From Flavobacterium lacus (GTDB lineage Bacteria > Bacteroidota > Bacteroidia > Flavobacteriales > Flavobacteriaceae), in the NCBI RefSeq assembly GCF_003268815.1, contig NZ_QLSV01000004.1, forward strand, positions 124,001-188,000: 64,000 nucleotides of DNA. Direction: 5' to 3'. Made by a program: the position numbers and the translations under genes. Every line of letters begins with the position of its first letter. The stretch's first letter is position 1. The notes under the pieces were generated by a model that did no database searches, was not told the origin of the DNA, and saw nothing but the letters and a program-made list of their open reading frames with translations. Of the stretch, positions 63,062 to 64,000 are shown in pieces.

Positions 63062-63250
63062 ATGAAAAACAGAATCGTACGCGGCATCGCAGGAACATTT
63101 ATTATCATTAGTTTATTATTAGCAATTTATGTCAACCAAAATTGGTTGTGGTTTACCGCTTTTGTGGGAGCCAATTTATTGCAATCTTCCTTAACCAAAT
63201 GGTGTTTAATGGATGACATTTTAACTAAAATATTCAAGGTAAAAGATTAA
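63062..63250 (+). CDS. DUF2892/YgaP-type small membrane protein (62 aa)
   Basis: This 62-residue protein has two membrane helices (IAGTFIIISLLLAIYV and WFTAFVGANLLQSSL) and the DUF2892 signature ending SSLTKWCLMDDIL with a single Cys. In other bacteria the domain is fused or adjacent to rhodanese domains and linked to sulfur transfer. It is the last gene of the TolC/RND operon with a terminator 25 nt later. Related to 54767-54955. Confidence 0.83.
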   Translation: MKNRIVRGIAGTFIIISLLLAIYVNQNWLWFTAFVGANLLQSSLTKWCLMDDILTKIFKVKD

Positions 63251-63275
63251 GTACCTGTTGTCTTTTATCGAATAG

Positions 63276-63302
63276 AACCCTATGCAATGTATAGGGTTTT
63301 TT
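63276..63302 (+). terminator. Intrinsic terminator of the TolC/RND operon
   Basis: A perfect 8-bp stem (AACCCTAT / ATAGGGTT) with a 7-nt loop and T-tract. Confidence 0.88.
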
Positions 63303-63431
63303 TAGGTCAATTTTTTTTGTAATGACTTCAATTTGGGGCTAAATACTCAAAAATAAACTATTAAATAATTTCAATTTTTGAAAAAGCTAGAGTTTACGTA
63401 AATTAAGAAATAAAATTAATATACAAAATGT

Positions 63432-64000
63432 TTATTTTGTCAATTCTCCCAACAATATCCCCGAAACATTCCAAGCACTAAAACTACTGCCTTCCGGCAA
63501 TCCTTGCGGAATTTGAACGCGAATCGTATGTATACCGGCAGATAAATTGCCCAATTCAATCAACATTGGATTTGTAACTGTGCCCGGACACCAATTAGAG
63601 CGGCTATAATCGGAGGATGATAAACCATTGCCAAAATTTCCAGAAGCAGGATTAAACAATCGATACGAACCGCAATCTTGTCGCCAAGGGATAAACGAAA
63701 AAGCAAGTTGTTCGTCTAAGTAAATACTATTTTTCTTAGGTACAAATTCGTCGCCGTTTTCCCAGCCGCCATGTCCGGTGGTAATGTATCGCAATTGTGC
63801 ATTTTTAATCGGTTTTTCTAAATTGAAAATAACCTCTAAACCTTTCTCAACCGAAAACATGGTGGCATATTCTTGTCCGCCCATTTCCATTACATTAGTT
63901 GTATTAAAAAGTGGCAAAGCGAATGTTGTTTTTTTAGTTTCGTTTTCTTGCGGATGAATTGTAATTTCTACTGAAACCCGATGTCCGCCTTGATCATAAT
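63432..64000 (-). CDS. PNGase F (peptide-N4-(N-acetyl-glucosaminyl)asparagine amidase F), 5' partial
   Basis: The frame is open to the window edge; about 189 C-terminal residues are present. They match the second (C-terminal) beta-sandwich of PNGase F: ITTGHGGWENGDEFVPKKN with catalytic-domain Trp/Glu residues, PWRQDCGSYRLFNPASGNF, GLSSSDYSRSNWCPGT and EGSSFSAWNVSGILL. The enzyme removes N-linked glycans from glycoproteins and is secreted by flavobacteria. No T9SS sorting domain follows this end. The N-terminal domain and signal lie outside the window. 63303-63431 holds no gene. Confidence 0.92.
   Translation of the reverse strand, partial: YDQGGHRVSVEITIHPQENETKKTTFALPLFNTTNVMEMGGQEYATMFSVEKGLEVIFNLEKPIKNAQLRYITTGHGGWENGDEFVPKKNSIYLDEQLAFSFIPWRQDCGSYRLFNPASGNFGNGLSSSDYSRSNWCPGTVTNPMLIELGNLSAGIHTIRVQIPQGLPEGSSFSAWNVSGILLGELTK

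Overview
The window is chromosomal DNA of a Flavobacterium-like member of the Bacteroidota (Flavobacteriaceae). The evidence is low G+C, many SPII lipoproteins, a type IX secretion tail on a nuclease, an ATP-type PEP carboxykinase, bacillithiol deacetylase BshB1, PNGase F, Omp85/TamB genes, and promoters of the Bacteroidota form TTTG-N19-TAnnTTTG in place of sigma70 boxes and Shine-Dalgarno sites. Gene order is mostly housekeeping in short operons. I see no prophage, insertion sequence or CRISPR array.

Layout. 1-4.2 kb: end of tamB, a TamA-like lipoprotein, and a PQQ sugar dehydrogenase with its cytochrome c. 4.2-8.2 kb: TonB receptor, MATE exporter, small conserved protein. 8.2-14 kb: lpdA, pckA, an RsmB-type rRNA methyltransferase and a secreted endonuclease I. 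14-20.3 kb: a marR-fadB-fadA-acyl-CoA dehydrogenase beta-oxidation cluster with a palindromic operator at the marR promoter, then osmC, an acyl-CoA synthetase and purL. 26.7-31.5 kb: FkbM methyltransferase, beta-helix lipoprotein, a menaquinone pair (thioesterase, isochorismate synthase), bshB1 and tRNA-His. 31.5-36.5 kb: M1 aminopeptidase among AT-rich lipoproteins of unknown function. 36.5-46.4 kb: uvrD-type helicase, ligA, an inserted 437-aa secreted protein followed by a second, truncated copy of the ligA 3' end, a dispersed repeat family, and guaB. 46.4-49.3 kb: a tandem pair of 86-nt foldable elements, tRNA-Tyr, a TlpA-like thioredoxin and a Gfo/Idh/MocA oxidoreductase.

49.5-63.3 kb is the most interesting region. 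Four palindromes of the form TGTAAC-N4-GTTACA lie before five transcription units. At every one, exactly 21 bp separate the palindrome from a TAnnTTTG-like -7 box, and the normal -33 TTTG is absent. One palindrome sits symmetrically between two divergent promoters. This is the geometry expected of a class II Crp/Fnr-type activator. The units it joins are a dihaem lipoprotein operon, a TonB-dependent copper receptor (CxxxM motif) with a CNGKC partner, a small membrane protein, a sulfide:quinone-reductase-like flavoprotein with a 42-codon downstream ORF, and a TolC/RND efflux operon. Together they suggest a redox, copper or sulfide response regulon whose regulator lies outside the window. The window ends inside a PNGase F gene.

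Several starts were moved downstream of the longest ORF because the -7 box lies inside the longer reading frame (MATE, rsmB-like, TlpA-like, CNGKC protein).
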